Assembly (NCBI RefSeq): GCF_023520795.1
Contig: NZ_CP046605.1
Location: 372,001-436,000, forward strand
Direction of reading: 5' to 3'
DNA length: 64,000 nt
Source: Corynebacterium accolens
GTDB taxonomy: Bacteria; Actinomycetota; Actinomycetes; Mycobacteriales; Mycobacteriaceae
Part shown: positions 16,890 to 25,951 of the stretch, piece after piece
How the letters are laid out: every line of letters starts with the position of its first letter
How positions within the stretch are numbered: position 1 is the stretch's first letter
The notes under the pieces: generated by a model
Told to the model about the DNA's origin: nothing
Database searches by the model: none
What the model saw: the letters and a program-made list of their open reading frames with translations, nothing else
Program-made: the position numbers and the translations under genes

Positions 16890-17108
16890 ATGGGCCTTGG
16901 ACGTAGAATGCTGATCATTGCGTTGAGTACAAACGTTGCAATGATGTGCTTTGTGAGTGCTGTTCTAGAGATAGTTCTGCCGAATGATATACCGCAGTGG
17001 ATCATCTTTGGAAATATTGTTGTATTCGTGGCATGTGTCTACTACACATACAAAGCAGTGACGGTATGGCCGGATAAAGATAAAGAGGAAATGGCCACGG
17101 GTAGGTGA
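16890..17108 (+). CDS. Small two-TM membrane protein (possible immunity protein)
   Basis: 72 residues from ATG 16890, preceded by GTAAGGGGATAAAA. Two hydrophobic helices: residues about 6-28 (MLIIALSTNVAMMCFVSAVL) and 37-56 (WIIFGNIVVFVACVYYTY), then a charged tail WPDKDKEEMATGR. It starts 33 nt after the secreted protein gene on the same strand. No database family is recognised; the immunity idea comes from gene order and size only. Confidence 0.6.
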   Translation: MGLGRRMLIIALSTNVAMMCFVSAVLEIVLPNDIPQWIIFGNIVVFVACVYYTYKAVTVWPDKDKEEMATGR

Positions 17109-17119
17109 TTCCCAAATTT

Positions 17120-17327
17120 TGAAGCGTCCTGGGTTGAGTTCCGCTCCGTTTACGACCCTGTGTTGATGGGCTGAGTGAGATAGTATTCGGTTTCTACTTC
17201 TTGTGGGGTGGCGTAGTCCAAGGCCTTATGAATCCGCTGGGCCTGACCCCCGATGTGTCTACTTTCCGGGGGTCAGGCCCTAGTTTAGATTTCCCGTCTA
17301 CTCAGAGGAAAAACCTGGGACACTTCA
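17120..17327. mobile_element. Short IS3-family relic with two inverted ends
   Basis: Ends TGAAGCGTCCTGGGTTGAG (17120 on) and, on the minus strand from 17327, TGAAGTGTCCCAGGTTTTT are imperfect inverted repeats of the same kind as the IS at 307-1618. Inside, the minus strand encodes the orfB C-terminus QRIHKALDYATPQEVETEYY. At 17239-17280 a perfect 13-bp inverted repeat GGGCCTGACCCCC/GGGGGTCAGGCCC joins what look like the two tips of a second IS. The right end lies 4 nt from the stop of the siderophore ATPase gene. Confidence 0.65.
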
Positions 17328-17331
17328 AACT

Positions 17332-18135
17332 TCAGTCTGGAATGATTACTGTCCGTCCTTGCTGCCCAGCCTTGGTAACCTCTACGGGTAGGCCATATAG
17401 GTGCTCAATTAGTTCTGAGGTGATTATGTCCACGGGATTTCCGTGGGCGACTAACTGCCCGCTTTGCATCGCTACTATATGGTCGGCGAAACGTATCGCT
17501 TGCTGGAGGTCATGTACTACGGCGATGACTGTTTTGCGCTCGTTTTCGCTGAGGTTTCTCACCAGAGTGAGCAAGTCATGCTGATAGCCCAAATCCAAAA
17601 AGGTTGTGGGCTCATCTAGTAAGAGCACTGGGGTGTCTTGGGCTAGCGCCATGGCCAACCAAGCGCGTTGGCGTTGACCGCCGGATAATTCATTCATTCG
17701 CCGGTCAGCCAGCGAATCCAGTTCCACCGTCGATATTGCTTGGGATACCTTGTCGAAGTCTTGGCTGCTGCGCTGCCCTAGCGGCCCTAGGTGTGCGAAC
17801 CGGCCACGTGCTACCAGTTCCGTCACGGTGAGGTGTTCAGGGGCTATTGCATCTTGGGCCATGAGCGCGATGCGCCGCGATAATTCTTTGCGGCCGAAAG
17901 AATCAATCTGTTTGTTTTCTAAGGAAATAGTGCCTGCCTCTGTGGGCAATACTCGCGCCACAGCGCGCAGAAGCGTGGATTTGCCACAGCCATTGGGGCC
18001 AATAATGCATGTAAACTTTCCGCGTGGGAAGTCCACGCTTACGTTGTTTACGGCGGTGAAGTCACCGTAAGTGATGGTAGCGCCCTGTACTGCTACCGCG
18101 ATGTCTCCATCGCTGTCTGAATCTGGGAAAGCCAT
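17332..18135 (-). CDS. Iron-siderophore ABC transporter ATPase (FecE/FepC type)
   Basis: 267 residues. Walker A GPNGCGKSTLLRAVARVLP, signature NELSGGQRQRAWLAMALAQD, Walker B VLLLDEPTTFLDLGYQHDLL and switch His in VIAVVHDLQQAIRFADHI. It is the cytoplasmic ATPase that drives uptake through the two FecCD permeases encoded directly upstream (22 nt gap). Shine-Dalgarno GAAAGGAC precedes the ATG. Expression should be iron-repressed via the DtxR box at 20,280. Confidence 0.92.
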   Translation of the reverse strand: MAFPDSDSDGDIAVAVQGATITYGDFTAVNNVSVDFPRGKFTCIIGPNGCGKSTLLRAVARVLPTEAGTISLENKQIDSFGRKELSRRIALMAQDAIAPEHLTVTELVARGRFAHLGPLGQRSSQDFDKVSQAISTVELDSLADRRMNELSGGQRQRAWLAMALAQDTPVLLLDEPTTFLDLGYQHDLLTLVRNLSENERKTVIAVVHDLQQAIRFADHIVAMQSGQLVAHGNPVDIITSELIEHLYGLPVEVTKAGQQGRTVIIPD

Positions 18136-18157
18136 TATGGGAAAAGTCCTTTCAAAA

Positions 18158-19213
18158 TTACCTGCGGTAGGTGCGGTGCGCGAAGAGCATGAGGATGATC
18201 AGATACGTGCCGCCCAAGGTGACGGTTACGACGCCAACCGGAAGCATGGTGGGGTGGAAAAGCTGTTGCCCTATGATGTCGCAGACCAATAGCAAGGTGG
18301 CGCCGATAAGTGCACCAGCAGGGAGGCTGACTCGTTGGCCACCGGTAAGGAACCTTGTCAGGTGTGGTGCCGCTAAGGCTACGAAAGAAATCGGACCGGC
18401 CAGCGCGGTGCACAGTGCTGTTAAAAGGGCAGAGAGGAACACTAGAACAAGGCGGGTGCGGGTTACATTTAGGCCGAGGGAGTAGGCGGTGTCATCGGCA
18501 AGCTCTAGGGCCTCGCAACGCGACCTCAACGTGAAAGCTAGCACGATGATTAGTGCCAGCACGATGGCCGCTGGGCCGACAAAAATCCATTCAATGCCGT
18601 TGAGCGAACCAGCAGCCCACGTGGCCGCAGCCATGGCCGTGTCCAAATCTGCGCTCAAGATGAGGTAACGGTTGACCGCGGAGAGCGTAAGGGAGACTCC
18701 GATACCGACCAGGATGAGTCGCATGCCGCTTACCTGTCTGCGCAGGGCCAGGACGACGATGATCAGAGCGGTGATCCCGCCTCCGATCACCGCTCCTAAT
18801 GCGACGTTAATAAAACTGCTAAACCCTAAGTAGCTCACCACGATCACCCCGGTATAGGCACCGGTGTTAAAACCAATGATGTCGGGCGAACCCAGTGGGT
18901 TGCGGGTTACGGTCTGAAAAAGTGTGCCGGCGATAGCGAGGCCAGCCCCTACCACGATGGCAGCGGTGACTCTGGGCAAGCGCCATTCGTAGATTACGGT
19001 GGTGCCGAAGCCGGAGTCGGGGTGAATGAGCGCCTGCCAAGCCGACACGCGATCTAGTCCTGCGCCAGGGTACGTCAGCGCTACGACGGCAGCGAGAAGG
19101 ACTGCGGCGATGCCCACAAAAAGCACGATTATTTCGCGGCGGCGGTATCGCGCAGCGATGGTGCGTACCGAGGTGGTAGCGGTCCTCGTGGCATTTAGGT
19201 CTGTGGTCCTCAT
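18158..19213 (-). CDS. Iron-siderophore ABC transporter permease (FecCD family)
   Basis: 351 residues, multiple hydrophobic helices, with the FecCD hallmark WRLPRVTAAIVVGAGLAIAG near residue 75, then FQTVTRNPLGSPDIIGFNTG (NPL(A)-P-x-(I/L)LG) and, near the C-terminus, LAAPHLTRFLTGG. The N-terminus has about 25 polar residues before the first helix. Its start overlaps the end of the other permease gene by 4 nt (ATGA), so the two are translationally coupled and would form a heterodimeric channel. Confidence 0.92.
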   Translation of the reverse strand: MRTTDLNATRTATTSVRTIAARYRRREIIVLFVGIAAVLLAAVVALTYPGAGLDRVSAWQALIHPDSGFGTTVIYEWRLPRVTAAIVVGAGLAIAGTLFQTVTRNPLGSPDIIGFNTGAYTGVIVVSYLGFSSFINVALGAVIGGGITALIIVVLALRRQVSGMRLILVGIGVSLTLSAVNRYLILSADLDTAMAAATWAAGSLNGIEWIFVGPAAIVLALIIVLAFTLRSRCEALELADDTAYSLGLNVTRTRLVLVFLSALLTALCTALAGPISFVALAAPHLTRFLTGGQRVSLPAGALIGATLLLVCDIIGQQLFHPTMLPVGVVTVTLGGTYLIILMLFAHRTYRR

Positions 19214-20256
19214 AGAACCACCTGCTTGCGTTGTGCAAGGAAAATGAGGAAAGGAGCACCGATTATCGCGACGGTTACTCCGGCGGGTAACTCGCCGGGC
19301 AAGATAAGCCGCCCAATGATGTCGGCGAAGAGAAGCAGATTTGGACCGATTAACCCACTAATCCAAATCTGATCGCGCTCATTGGTGATGCCTACTTGGC
19401 GAACCAAGTGGGGGACAAGCATGCCGACAAATGCTAAAACGCCGACTGCGGCAGTGGTCGTTGCGGCGAGCAAAGACACAACAAAGAGGGCCAATGCGCG
19501 GGTTTGGGCTACGTTGATGCCAAGTGCTTCTGCAGCGTGTTCACCTAGCGGCAGGACGGTCAGGCGGGGTGCTAGGAAAAGCAGCATCACTGCGGCGATA
19601 GCCAATCCACACCCCATGAGATAAAGCGGGGTGGTAGCGGCTATATCCATGCTGCCCACCATCCACGCCTTGATTCGGGCGAAGGCTTGCGGATCTAGGA
19701 GCGACATGCCTTCAGAAAGGCCTTCGAACACAGCGCTTAACGCCACGCCGGCAAGCACGATACGGAGCGGATCAATGGCTCCAGACACGTCACGTCCTAG
19801 GCGCGCAACTAATAGCATGGTGCCACTCGCGCCGATCAAGGCGGCGGCGGTAAAAGCTATGGGCGAAGATAGTCCGAACACGCTAAGTGCGAGCGCGGCC
19901 GCGAAGGCGGCACCGGCGTTCATACCGAATACTCCGGTATCTGCCAGCGGGTTTCGGGTGATGATCTGGAGAATGCAGCCGGCGACCGCGAGCCCAGTAC
20001 CCGCAAGGATGGCGGCGACGGTGCGTGGGATTCGTCGCTCGTAGAGGATGTCTCCAGCCGTGCCGCTGCCGGGGCCACCGCGGAGGCCTGCGACTATTTC
20101 AGAGGGGCTAAAAGACTGCGCGCCGATGAATAGGCTGAGCACAATCAGAAGCACCATTAGCAGAAGTGCAAGTGCAAGGAATACGCCGACCCGCCACCTG
20201 CGGCGACGAGCATTCGGTACACCCATTGGGGGGAGCGTTGATTTGGTATGCGTCAT
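19210..20256 (-). CDS. Iron-siderophore ABC transporter permease (FecCD family)
   Basis: 348 residues. First TM at about residues 23-45 (GVFLALALLLMVLLIVLSLF), then the family motif YERRIPRTVAAILAGTGLAV with QIITRNPLADTGVFGMNAGA, and GMLVPHLVRQVGITNERDQI near the C-terminus, all conserved in FecCD permeases. First gene of the minus-strand operon (permease, permease, ATPase), divergent from the binding-protein gene with 42 bp between start codons containing the DtxR box. Confidence 0.92.
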   Translation of the reverse strand: MTHTKSTLPPMGVPNARRRRWRVGVFLALALLLMVLLIVLSLFIGAQSFSPSEIVAGLRGGPGSGTAGDILYERRIPRTVAAILAGTGLAVAGCILQIITRNPLADTGVFGMNAGAAFAAALALSVFGLSSPIAFTAAALIGASGTMLLVARLGRDVSGAIDPLRIVLAGVALSAVFEGLSEGMSLLDPQAFARIKAWMVGSMDIAATTPLYLMGCGLAIAAVMLLFLAPRLTVLPLGEHAAEALGINVAQTRALALFVVSLLAATTTAAVGVLAFVGMLVPHLVRQVGITNERDQIWISGLIGPNLLLFADIIGRLILPGELPAGVTVAIIGAPFLIFLAQRKQVVL

Positions 20257-20279
20257 ATTATTTTCAACAAATAAGTAAG

Positions 20280-20298
20280 TTAGCTTAGGCTAACCATT
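20280..20298. promoter_or_regulatory. DtxR-type iron box in the divergent siderophore promoter
   Basis: TTAGCTTAGGCTAACCATT matches the corynebacterial DtxR consensus TTAGGTTAGSCTAACCTAA at 15 of 19 positions. It includes TAGGCT (20286-20291), which lies exactly 7 nt before ATG 20299 and can be the -10 of a leaderless mRNA; TTCAAC sits 17 bp upstream as a -35. Iron-loaded DtxR bound here would block both directions. Confidence 0.8.
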
Positions 20299-21336
20299 AT
20301 GTCAGAAGTATTGTTCAACAAAAAACGCCTGCTATCAAGCATGGCTGCCGCCGTCGCCATTGCCTTGTCACTGTCTGCCTGCAGTGCCGCCGAAAATGAC
20401 GAATCCAAGGGTGGTTCGGGCAATGAAAGCGTCTCCCATAGTGGTGAGCGCTTTGGTACAGCAGATGAAGAAACCGCCAAGTTGGGAACTGACGCTGAGC
20501 CCGGCCAGTTCCCGCGCACTATCAAACACGCCAATGGTGAAACTGAGATCAAAGAGAAGCCAGAGCGCGTAGTGGTGCTGGATATGGGTGAGCTCGACTC
20601 TGTGCTGTCCTTGGGGATTAAGCCGGTAGGCATGGTTACCTCTAAGGGTGCGAATCCAGTGCCGGATTACTTGGCTGACAAGGTGAAAGACGTACCTTCG
20701 GTGGGCACCATTCAAGAGGTGAACGTCGAAAAAATCGCGGAGCTAAAGCCTGATCTCATTGTGGGCAGCCAGCTGCGCGTGGACGATCTCTACGGGCAGC
20801 TTTCCGATATCGCGCCGACCGTGTTGGCTATTCGCCCAGGATATCCATGGAAGGAAGACTTCCGGCTGATCGGTGATGCGCTCGGTGAAGAGGAGAAGAC
20901 TGTCGATATCCTCAATGACTATGCGGATACCTTGGCTCAAATCAAGGAGAAAATGCCGAAGGACACGACGGTCTCCATGCTTCGATTCATGCCAGACAAG
21001 ATCCGCCTGTACGCCAATAAGTCCCTCATCGGTGTCATTCTGCGCGATGCGGGACTGGATCGCCCAGAAAACCAGGACATTGATGAGCTGGCAGCGGAGA
21101 TTTCTCCAGAGTCCATTTCTGAGGCAGACGGAGATTACCTGTTTTACTCCAGCTATGGCGATCCATCGGCCACTGGTGAGGACAAAATTGTCGAATCCGA
21201 ACAATTTAAGAATCTATCAGCGGTGAAGGAAGGCAAGGCCTTCCGCGTCAGCGATGACCTCTGGTTCTTGGGCCTTGGCCCAACGGGTGCGAAGAAGATC
21301 GCGGAAGAACTAGTCGAATACTTGGATGTTAAGTAA
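20299..21336 (+). CDS. Iron-siderophore-binding lipoprotein
   Basis: 345 residues. Lipoprotein signal peptide NKKRLLSSMAAAVAIALSLS with lipobox LSAC, Cys at residue 28. The mature part has the FecB/FhuD-type periplasmic-binding fold: ERVVVLDMGELDSVLSLGIK, VGTIQEVNVEKIAELKPDLI and the C-terminal SDDLWFLGLGPTGAKKIAEE. It captures ferric siderophore at the cell surface for the FecCD/ATPase system across the divergent promoter. The ATG is not preceded by a Shine-Dalgarno, in keeping with leaderless translation. Confidence 0.93.
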   Translation: MSEVLFNKKRLLSSMAAAVAIALSLSACSAAENDESKGGSGNESVSHSGERFGTADEETAKLGTDAEPGQFPRTIKHANGETEIKEKPERVVVLDMGELDSVLSLGIKPVGMVTSKGANPVPDYLADKVKDVPSVGTIQEVNVEKIAELKPDLIVGSQLRVDDLYGQLSDIAPTVLAIRPGYPWKEDFRLIGDALGEEEKTVDILNDYADTLAQIKEKMPKDTTVSMLRFMPDKIRLYANKSLIGVILRDAGLDRPENQDIDELAAEISPESISEADGDYLFYSSYGDPSATGEDKIVESEQFKNLSAVKEGKAFRVSDDLWFLGLGPTGAKKIAEELVEYLDVK

Positions 21337-21430
21337 TTGACCTGATGGCACGAGGGCCCGCCCGAGTGGGGTGCTTCCCGCGTAGGGAAAGAAGAGCCCT
21401 TGTGCTCTAGGCCGCCTTATAAAGCCGTAT

Positions 21431-21473
21431 GGGCCAGCAGATTCGCGCTATGGTGGCGATATCCTGCTGGCCC
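21431..21473. terminator. Bidirectional hairpin between convergent genes
   Basis: GGGCCAGCAG (21431-21440) pairs perfectly with CTGCTGGCCC (21464-21473), with a small inner CGC/GCG stem. It lies between the siderophore-binding gene (plus) and the phosphohexomutase gene (minus). U-tracts are weak. A second, looser pairing GCACGAGGGC/GCCCTTGTGC is at 21350-21407. Confidence 0.5.
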
Positions 21474-21501
21474 ATAAGACTGTCTTCAGTAAGCGGGCGG
21501 A

Positions 21502-23079
21502 TTAGAGCCCGAAGTAATCGCGCAGGTCGGCCGCGATGGCATCGAGGCGACCGGCGTCGGGGGACTCTAGGTAGCACTTGAGCTTGGGCTCGGTGCCGGA
21601 GGGACGAACGATGACGCGGTCATCGTTATCGGTGAAGAACTTCGAGCCTTGGGCAAACTTTTCCACCTTGGACACCGGGGAGCCGGCGAGCTCCGTCGGC
21701 GGGGTGGTAGAGACCTTGTCCATTGCTTGGGCAATCAGGCTCAAGTCCTCGACGCGGAAAGTCAGCGGCTGCGTGTGCAGGGCACCGACCGTGGCGTAAA
21801 TATCATCCAACCGGCCTAGGAGGCTGCTCCCAGTGGACTTGCATTCGGCGGCGAGGCTGGCGAGCACCACGGAGGTAGAGATGCCGTCCTTATCGCGCAC
21901 TGCGTTGGGATCGGGGCAGAAACCAATGGCTTCTTCATATCCGAAAGCGAGCTCCGGAGTGCGGGCGATCCACTTGAAACCGGTCAGGGTTTCCTCGTGG
22001 CCGAGGCCGTAGTGCGCAGCGATGCGCCCGAGCAGGCGGGACGATACGAGGGAGTTGGCGAAGTTGCCGGTAGCGCCGCGGCGAGCGAGGTAATCGCCAA
22101 GCAAAGCACCGGTCTCATCGCCACTGAGCTGGCGCCAGGTGCCATCGATAGGCACGGCGGCGGCGCAGCGATCGGCGTCGGGGTCGTAAGCGATAAGGAT
22201 ATCGGCACCGATTTTCTCGGCATGCTGGATGCCAAGGTCTAGGGCGCCGGGCTCTTCCGGGTTGGGGAAAGAAACCGTGGGGAAATCTGGGTCAGGAGCG
22301 GCCTGTTCTGGCACCAGCGAGACGGTAAATCCGCAGCGAGACAGCAGTTCCTTACCCAGCTCGGCGCCCACGCCGTGCATGGCGGTCAGCGCAATGGTGA
22401 TATCGGTATTGTCACCAACCAATGCGGCGGCGCGGTCGAGGTACTCCGCGCGGGTATCGACGTCCTCGATGTGCTCGGAGGTGAGCGGAACTTCGTCGGC
22501 GTAGGGGGCCTCAGCAATGGCGGCGGCGATTTCCTTATCTGCTGGCGAGATGAGCTGCACGCCTTCGCCCGGGCCGGTGGCAACGCGGCCACCCAGGTAC
22601 ACCTTGTAGCCATTATCGGCAGGCGGGTTGTGGGAGGCGGTAACCATAATGCCGGCGTCCGCGCCCAGGGAACGGACCGTGAAAGCGGTCAGCGGGGTTG
22701 GGTTCTGTGCAGGCAGGACCAGGGCCTTGCCACCGGCGGCGGAGATAACCTGCGCGGCATCGCGCTGGAACTGTGCGGAGCCGTGGCGGGCATCGCAGCC
22801 GATGACCACGACCGGGGTATCGACCTGCTGCTTGAGCCAGGTAATAAGCCCATAAGTGGTGCGGATGACCACGGCTCGGTTCATGTGGGATTCGCCCGCG
22901 CCCACGGCGGCGCGCAGGCCCGCGGTACCAAAGTTCAGGGGGCCAGCGAAGGCGGCGGCGAGTTCTTCGGAGTTATCTTCTTCAATCCAAGTCAGCACTT
23001 GGCGAGCGGTGTCCGCATCCGGATCGTGTTCGGCCCAGGTGCGGGCGTACTCGATATCGAAGGTCTTATCCACAGACAT
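21502..23079 (-). CDS. Phosphomannomutase/phosphoglucomutase (phosphopentomutase-like role)
   Basis: 525 residues of the alpha-D-phosphohexomutase superfamily. Catalytic phosphoserine loop VTASHNPPADNGYKVYLGG, Mg-binding DPDADRCAAAVP, sugar-binding GYEEAIGFCPDP and the phosphate-binding RPSGTEPKLKCYLE near the end. As last gene after deoD, an MFS gene and deoC it probably interconverts (deoxy)ribose 1- and 5-phosphates or hexose phosphates in nucleoside breakdown. The exact substrate is inferred from context. deoC ends 3 nt upstream of its start. Confidence 0.87.
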   Translation of the reverse strand: MSVDKTFDIEYARTWAEHDPDADTARQVLTWIEEDNSEELAAAFAGPLNFGTAGLRAAVGAGESHMNRAVVIRTTYGLITWLKQQVDTPVVVIGCDARHGSAQFQRDAAQVISAAGGKALVLPAQNPTPLTAFTVRSLGADAGIMVTASHNPPADNGYKVYLGGRVATGPGEGVQLISPADKEIAAAIAEAPYADEVPLTSEHIEDVDTRAEYLDRAAALVGDNTDITIALTAMHGVGAELGKELLSRCGFTVSLVPEQAAPDPDFPTVSFPNPEEPGALDLGIQHAEKIGADILIAYDPDADRCAAAVPIDGTWRQLSGDETGALLGDYLARRGATGNFANSLVSSRLLGRIAAHYGLGHEETLTGFKWIARTPELAFGYEEAIGFCPDPNAVRDKDGISTSVVLASLAAECKSTGSSLLGRLDDIYATVGALHTQPLTFRVEDLSLIAQAMDKVSTTPPTELAGSPVSKVEKFAQGSKFFTDNDDRVIVRPSGTEPKLKCYLESPDAGRLDAIAADLRDYFGL

Positions 23080-23082
23080 GGC

Positions 23083-23730
23083 TTAAAGCTCCTCGAGGAT
23101 CTTGGCGGAGGAGGACAGCCCCAGGCGGCTGGCGCCGGCCTCAATCATGGCGAGGGCATCCTCGGCGGTGCGGATGCCGCCAGAGGCCTTCACGCCCAGC
23201 TTGTCTCCCACGGTCTCGCGCATGAGCTTGACCGCGTGGGTGGAGGCACCGCCGGCGGGGTGGAAACCGGTGGAGGTCTTGACAAAGTCCGCCTGAGCGG
23301 CAGCGGCGGCCTGGCAGGCGAGGACAATGGCGGCATCGGAAAGCGCGGCAGACTCGATGATGACCTTGAGCACCTTGCCTGGGATGGCATCGCGCACGGC
23401 CTGGATTTCTGCCTGCAGCTCCTCGGCGCGGCCCTCGATGGCCAGCGGGATGTTGATGACCATGTCTACTTCCTCGGCGCCATCGGCAACCGCGCGGGCT
23501 GCCTCAGCAGCCTTGATTTCCGGCTTGACGGCGCCGGAAGGAAAGCCCACGACCGTGGCGACATGGAGGGACTCTGGGGTCTCGAGCGGCAGGGCGGAAG
23601 GAGAGACACACACGGCATAGGTGCCAAGCTCGGTGGCCTCTTCTACCAAGGCGCGGAACTGCTCCGAGGTGGCCTCCGGCTTGAGCAGGGTGTGGTCGAT
23701 GTAGGAAGCAACGTCAGTGCGAGAAGTCAT
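23083..23730 (-). CDS. deoC: Deoxyribose-phosphate aldolase DeoC
   Basis: 215 residues. It cleaves 2-deoxyribose 5-phosphate to acetaldehyde and glyceraldehyde 3-phosphate. Visible family elements: [55 protein letters not shown]-type strand ([14 protein letters not shown]), the Schiff-base lysine in [17 protein letters not shown], and [33 protein letters not shown] lies just upstream of ATG 23730. Third gene of the deo operon. Confidence 0.95.
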   Translation of the reverse strand: MTSRTDVASYIDHTLLKPEATSEQFRALVEEATELGTYAVCVSPSALPLETPESLHVATVVGFPSGAVKPEIKAAEAARAVADGAEEVDMVINIPLAIEGRAEELQAEIQAVRDAIPGKVLKVIIESAALSDAAIVLACQAAAAAQADFVKTSTGFHPAGGASTHAVKLMRETVGDKLGVKASGGIRTAEDALAMIEAGASRLGLSSSAKILEEL

Positions 23731-23741
23731 GATTTTCTCCT

Positions 23742-25097
23742 TTAGGAAATAGAAGCGGATTCTTTACGGGCCATCTTGAGGTCAGAGACCACATAGAGGC
23801 CAGAGCCGATGGCGGCGATGAAGGTGAGGACCAACAGCGTGGTGGTGTAGCTGGTGGATTCCTGCAGCTTGGCGGTATAGGCAATGCCCAGGGGCACGGC
23901 GATATTGATGGTGAGGTTGTAGAAACCAATGGCGATGCCAGACTTGGCTGCGCTGATATTGCGCAGGGCGGTGTTGACCAGTGGGGCGTACATCAGCGCA
24001 AAGCCGCTGGCAAAGGCCACGATGGCGATGATGAGTACGGAAACGTGAACCTGCGCGAAGAACGCGGCGAACAAGAGCGCGCCGGCAACCATGCCAAAGG
24101 CGGTGTAAATGGTGGCGCGAGAGGACATGACCTTGCCAATCTTGCCGGAGAAGATACCGACGAGGATGGCGCAGATATAGCCCGGAACCATCAACAGCGA
24201 AGCCTGATCCAAGCTCATGCCGTGCATGTCATGGGCTGCGAAGGGCAGCAGGAAGATAAAGCCCAGCTGCGTGGAATAGACAAAGAGCACCATGATAATG
24301 GTCCACACGTAGCGGCCATTGGTGAAAAATTCCGGGGTGACCACGGGGTTCTTTGCGTTCTTGATGTGCACGGTGAATGCGGCAACGCCCACGATGGCAA
24401 AGATGAGCCAGTACCAGGCGTAATCCTGCATGAACAAGATAAGCGCGCTGGCAAAGAGGGCTACGTAGAACAGGCCGAGCGCGTCCAGGTGGCTTTCCAC
24501 GGCCTCATCTTCCGGCACATTCTTAATGATGGGCGGAATGGTCAGCAGGAGGATGAGCGGGATGAGGAACATCGCGGTCCAAGACACGTGGGTGGAGATG
24601 AATCCGGAGGTCAGCGCGCCAATGAGCAGGCCAGCCTGGAAGGCGGCGGTGGAAAAGCCGAGGTAAGTCTTTTGATCATCCTCGCTCAAGTGCTTGGTCA
24701 CGTAGATGACATAGAGTGTTTCAGCGGCGGCCAAACCGGTGGTTTGAATCAGGCGGCCGGTTAATACCATGGCCCACGAACCGGAGAAGACGAAGGCCAG
24801 GATGGAACCTACGGCCACAAAAACGATGCCGGTAAGCATCAGTTTCCGGATAGAGATGGAGTCTGCCAAGGCGGCGTAGACAACGGCACCGATACCAATG
24901 ATCACGCCGGCCAGGGAGGCCTGCAGCGACGCGGTCTTATCGGAAATTTCGAGCGCTTCCGCGATCGGCATGGTCATCGTCTTGAAACCATTGTCAATGA
25001 TGAGGGAGAAGACGAAGACGAAAAGCAGGATGGGGACGGCGGCCTTGGGATTTACCTGGGTGCGCTCACCCGGGGTGGCCTTAACTTTTTTCAGCAT
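23742..25097 (-). CDS. MFS transporter, probable nucleoside uptake
   Basis: 451 residues with about 12 hydrophobic helices. Start [20 protein letters not shown] is cytoplasmic, the first helix [18 protein letters not shown] follows, and the loop 2-3 region has [20 protein letters not shown] (a DxxxxRK MFS signature). It lies between deoD and deoC, in the same operon (15 nt and 11 nt gaps), so a nucleoside or deoxynucleoside substrate is likely. Substrate is inferred from position. Confidence 0.8.
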   Translation of the reverse strand: MLKKVKATPGERTQVNPKAAVPILLFVFVFSLIIDNGFKTMTMPIAEALEISDKTASLQASLAGVIIGIGAVVYAALADSISIRKLMLTGIVFVAVGSILAFVFSGSWAMVLTGRLIQTTGLAAAETLYVIYVTKHLSEDDQKTYLGFSTAAFQAGLLIGALTSGFISTHVSWTAMFLIPLILLLTIPPIIKNVPEDEAVESHLDALGLFYVALFASALILFMQDYAWYWLIFAIVGVAAFTVHIKNAKNPVVTPEFFTNGRYVWTIIMVLFVYSTQLGFIFLLPFAAHDMHGMSLDQASLLMVPGYICAILVGIFSGKIGKVMSSRATIYTAFGMVAGALLFAAFFAQVHVSVLIIAIVAFASGFALMYAPLVNTALRNISAAKSGIAIGFYNLTINIAVPLGIAYTAKLQESTSYTTTLLVLTFIAAIGSGLYVVSDLKMARKESASIS

Positions 25098-25112
25098 GGC
25101 GGCGGGGTCCTT

Positions 25113-25838
25113 TTAGTCCAGCGCGTTGAGCGGCAGAGCGAGCTCCACCATGGTGCGGAAGGCGGTCTGGCGGTCTTCAGCGGAAAGCTGCTTGCCGGTG
25201 ACGATGTTGTCGGAGACGGTAAACAGGCCCAAGGCGTCAACGCCGGTTTCGGCGGCGGTGGCATAGAGCGCTGCGGATTCCATCTCCACGCCGAGCACGC
25301 CCATGTGTGCCCAGCGGTCGTTCACGGTCTGGTCCATGTTGTAGAAGATGTCCGAGCTCAAGATATTGCCCACGTGAATGTGCTGGTTCTGCTTCTCGGA
25401 TTCATCAACCAAGGCCTTGAGCAGCTTCCACGATGCGGTGGGAGCGTAGGTGCCTGGCAGGTCATACTGGGACAGGAAGTTGGAATCGGTGGAGGCAGAG
25501 GAAGCAACGATGACATCGTGCAATTCGATGTCTTCTTGCATCGCGCCGATGGAGCCGACACGGATGAGCTTTTTCGCACCGAACTTGTGGATGAGCTCCC
25601 AGGAGTAAATGCCGATGGACGGGATGCCCATGCCGGTGCCCATGACGGATACCTGCTTGCCGTTATAGGTGCCGGTAAAGCCCAGCATATTGCGGATCTC
25701 GTTGAATTGGACGGTGTCTTCGAGGAAGTTATCAGCAATGAACTTCGCGCGCAGTGGGTCACCGGGCAGCAGGATGGTCTCTGCGATTGGTGCGCCGTGC
25801 GGGTTGATGTGCGGGGTGGAAATGTCGGTGGCGGACAT
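25113..25838 (-). CDS. deoD: Purine nucleoside phosphorylase DeoD type
   Basis: 241 residues. It phosphorolyses purine (deoxy)nucleosides. Family marks: ETILLPGDPLRAKFIADNFL (phosphate-binding GDPLRA), GFTGTYNGKQVSVMGTGMGI, KLIRVGSIGAMQEDIELHDV (RxGS), VLGVEMESAALYATAAETGV (MExxAL ribose site) and TVSDNIVTGKQLSAEDRQ (catalytic Asp). A strong GGAGGAG lies 7 nt before the ATG. First structural gene of the deo operon. Confidence 0.95.
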   Translation of the reverse strand: MSATDISTPHINPHGAPIAETILLPGDPLRAKFIADNFLEDTVQFNEIRNMLGFTGTYNGKQVSVMGTGMGIPSIGIYSWELIHKFGAKKLIRVGSIGAMQEDIELHDVIVASSASTDSNFLSQYDLPGTYAPTASWKLLKALVDESEKQNQHIHVGNILSSDIFYNMDQTVNDRWAHMGVLGVEMESAALYATAAETGVDALGLFTVSDNIVTGKQLSAEDRQTAFRTMVELALPLNALD

Positions 25839-25880
25839 TGACGTGCTCCTCCATGTGAACTTCGGGTGTGTACATGGGTT

Positions 25881-25930
25881 AGTCTAGTCCGCCCGGAACC
25901 AATGTCAATGGGATGGTTAACAAATGTTCC
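25881..25930 (-). promoter_or_regulatory. deo operon promoter with operator-like repeat
   Basis: On the minus strand TTGACA (25903-25908) and TAGACT (25881-25886) are separated by 16 bp, a near-consensus promoter. Next to its -35, GGTTAACAAATGTTCC (25915-25930) contains the inverted repeat AACA-AA-TGTT. It is a likely operator for the SorC/DeoR-type regulator encoded immediately upstream. Confidence 0.6.
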
Positions 25931-25951
25931 CTCAGTGTGACGCGTTTTATG

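Noticed and set aside
22375-23745. 456-codon plus-strand frame across the mutase and deoC genes
   Set aside because: It spans two real minus-strand genes and has no family features.
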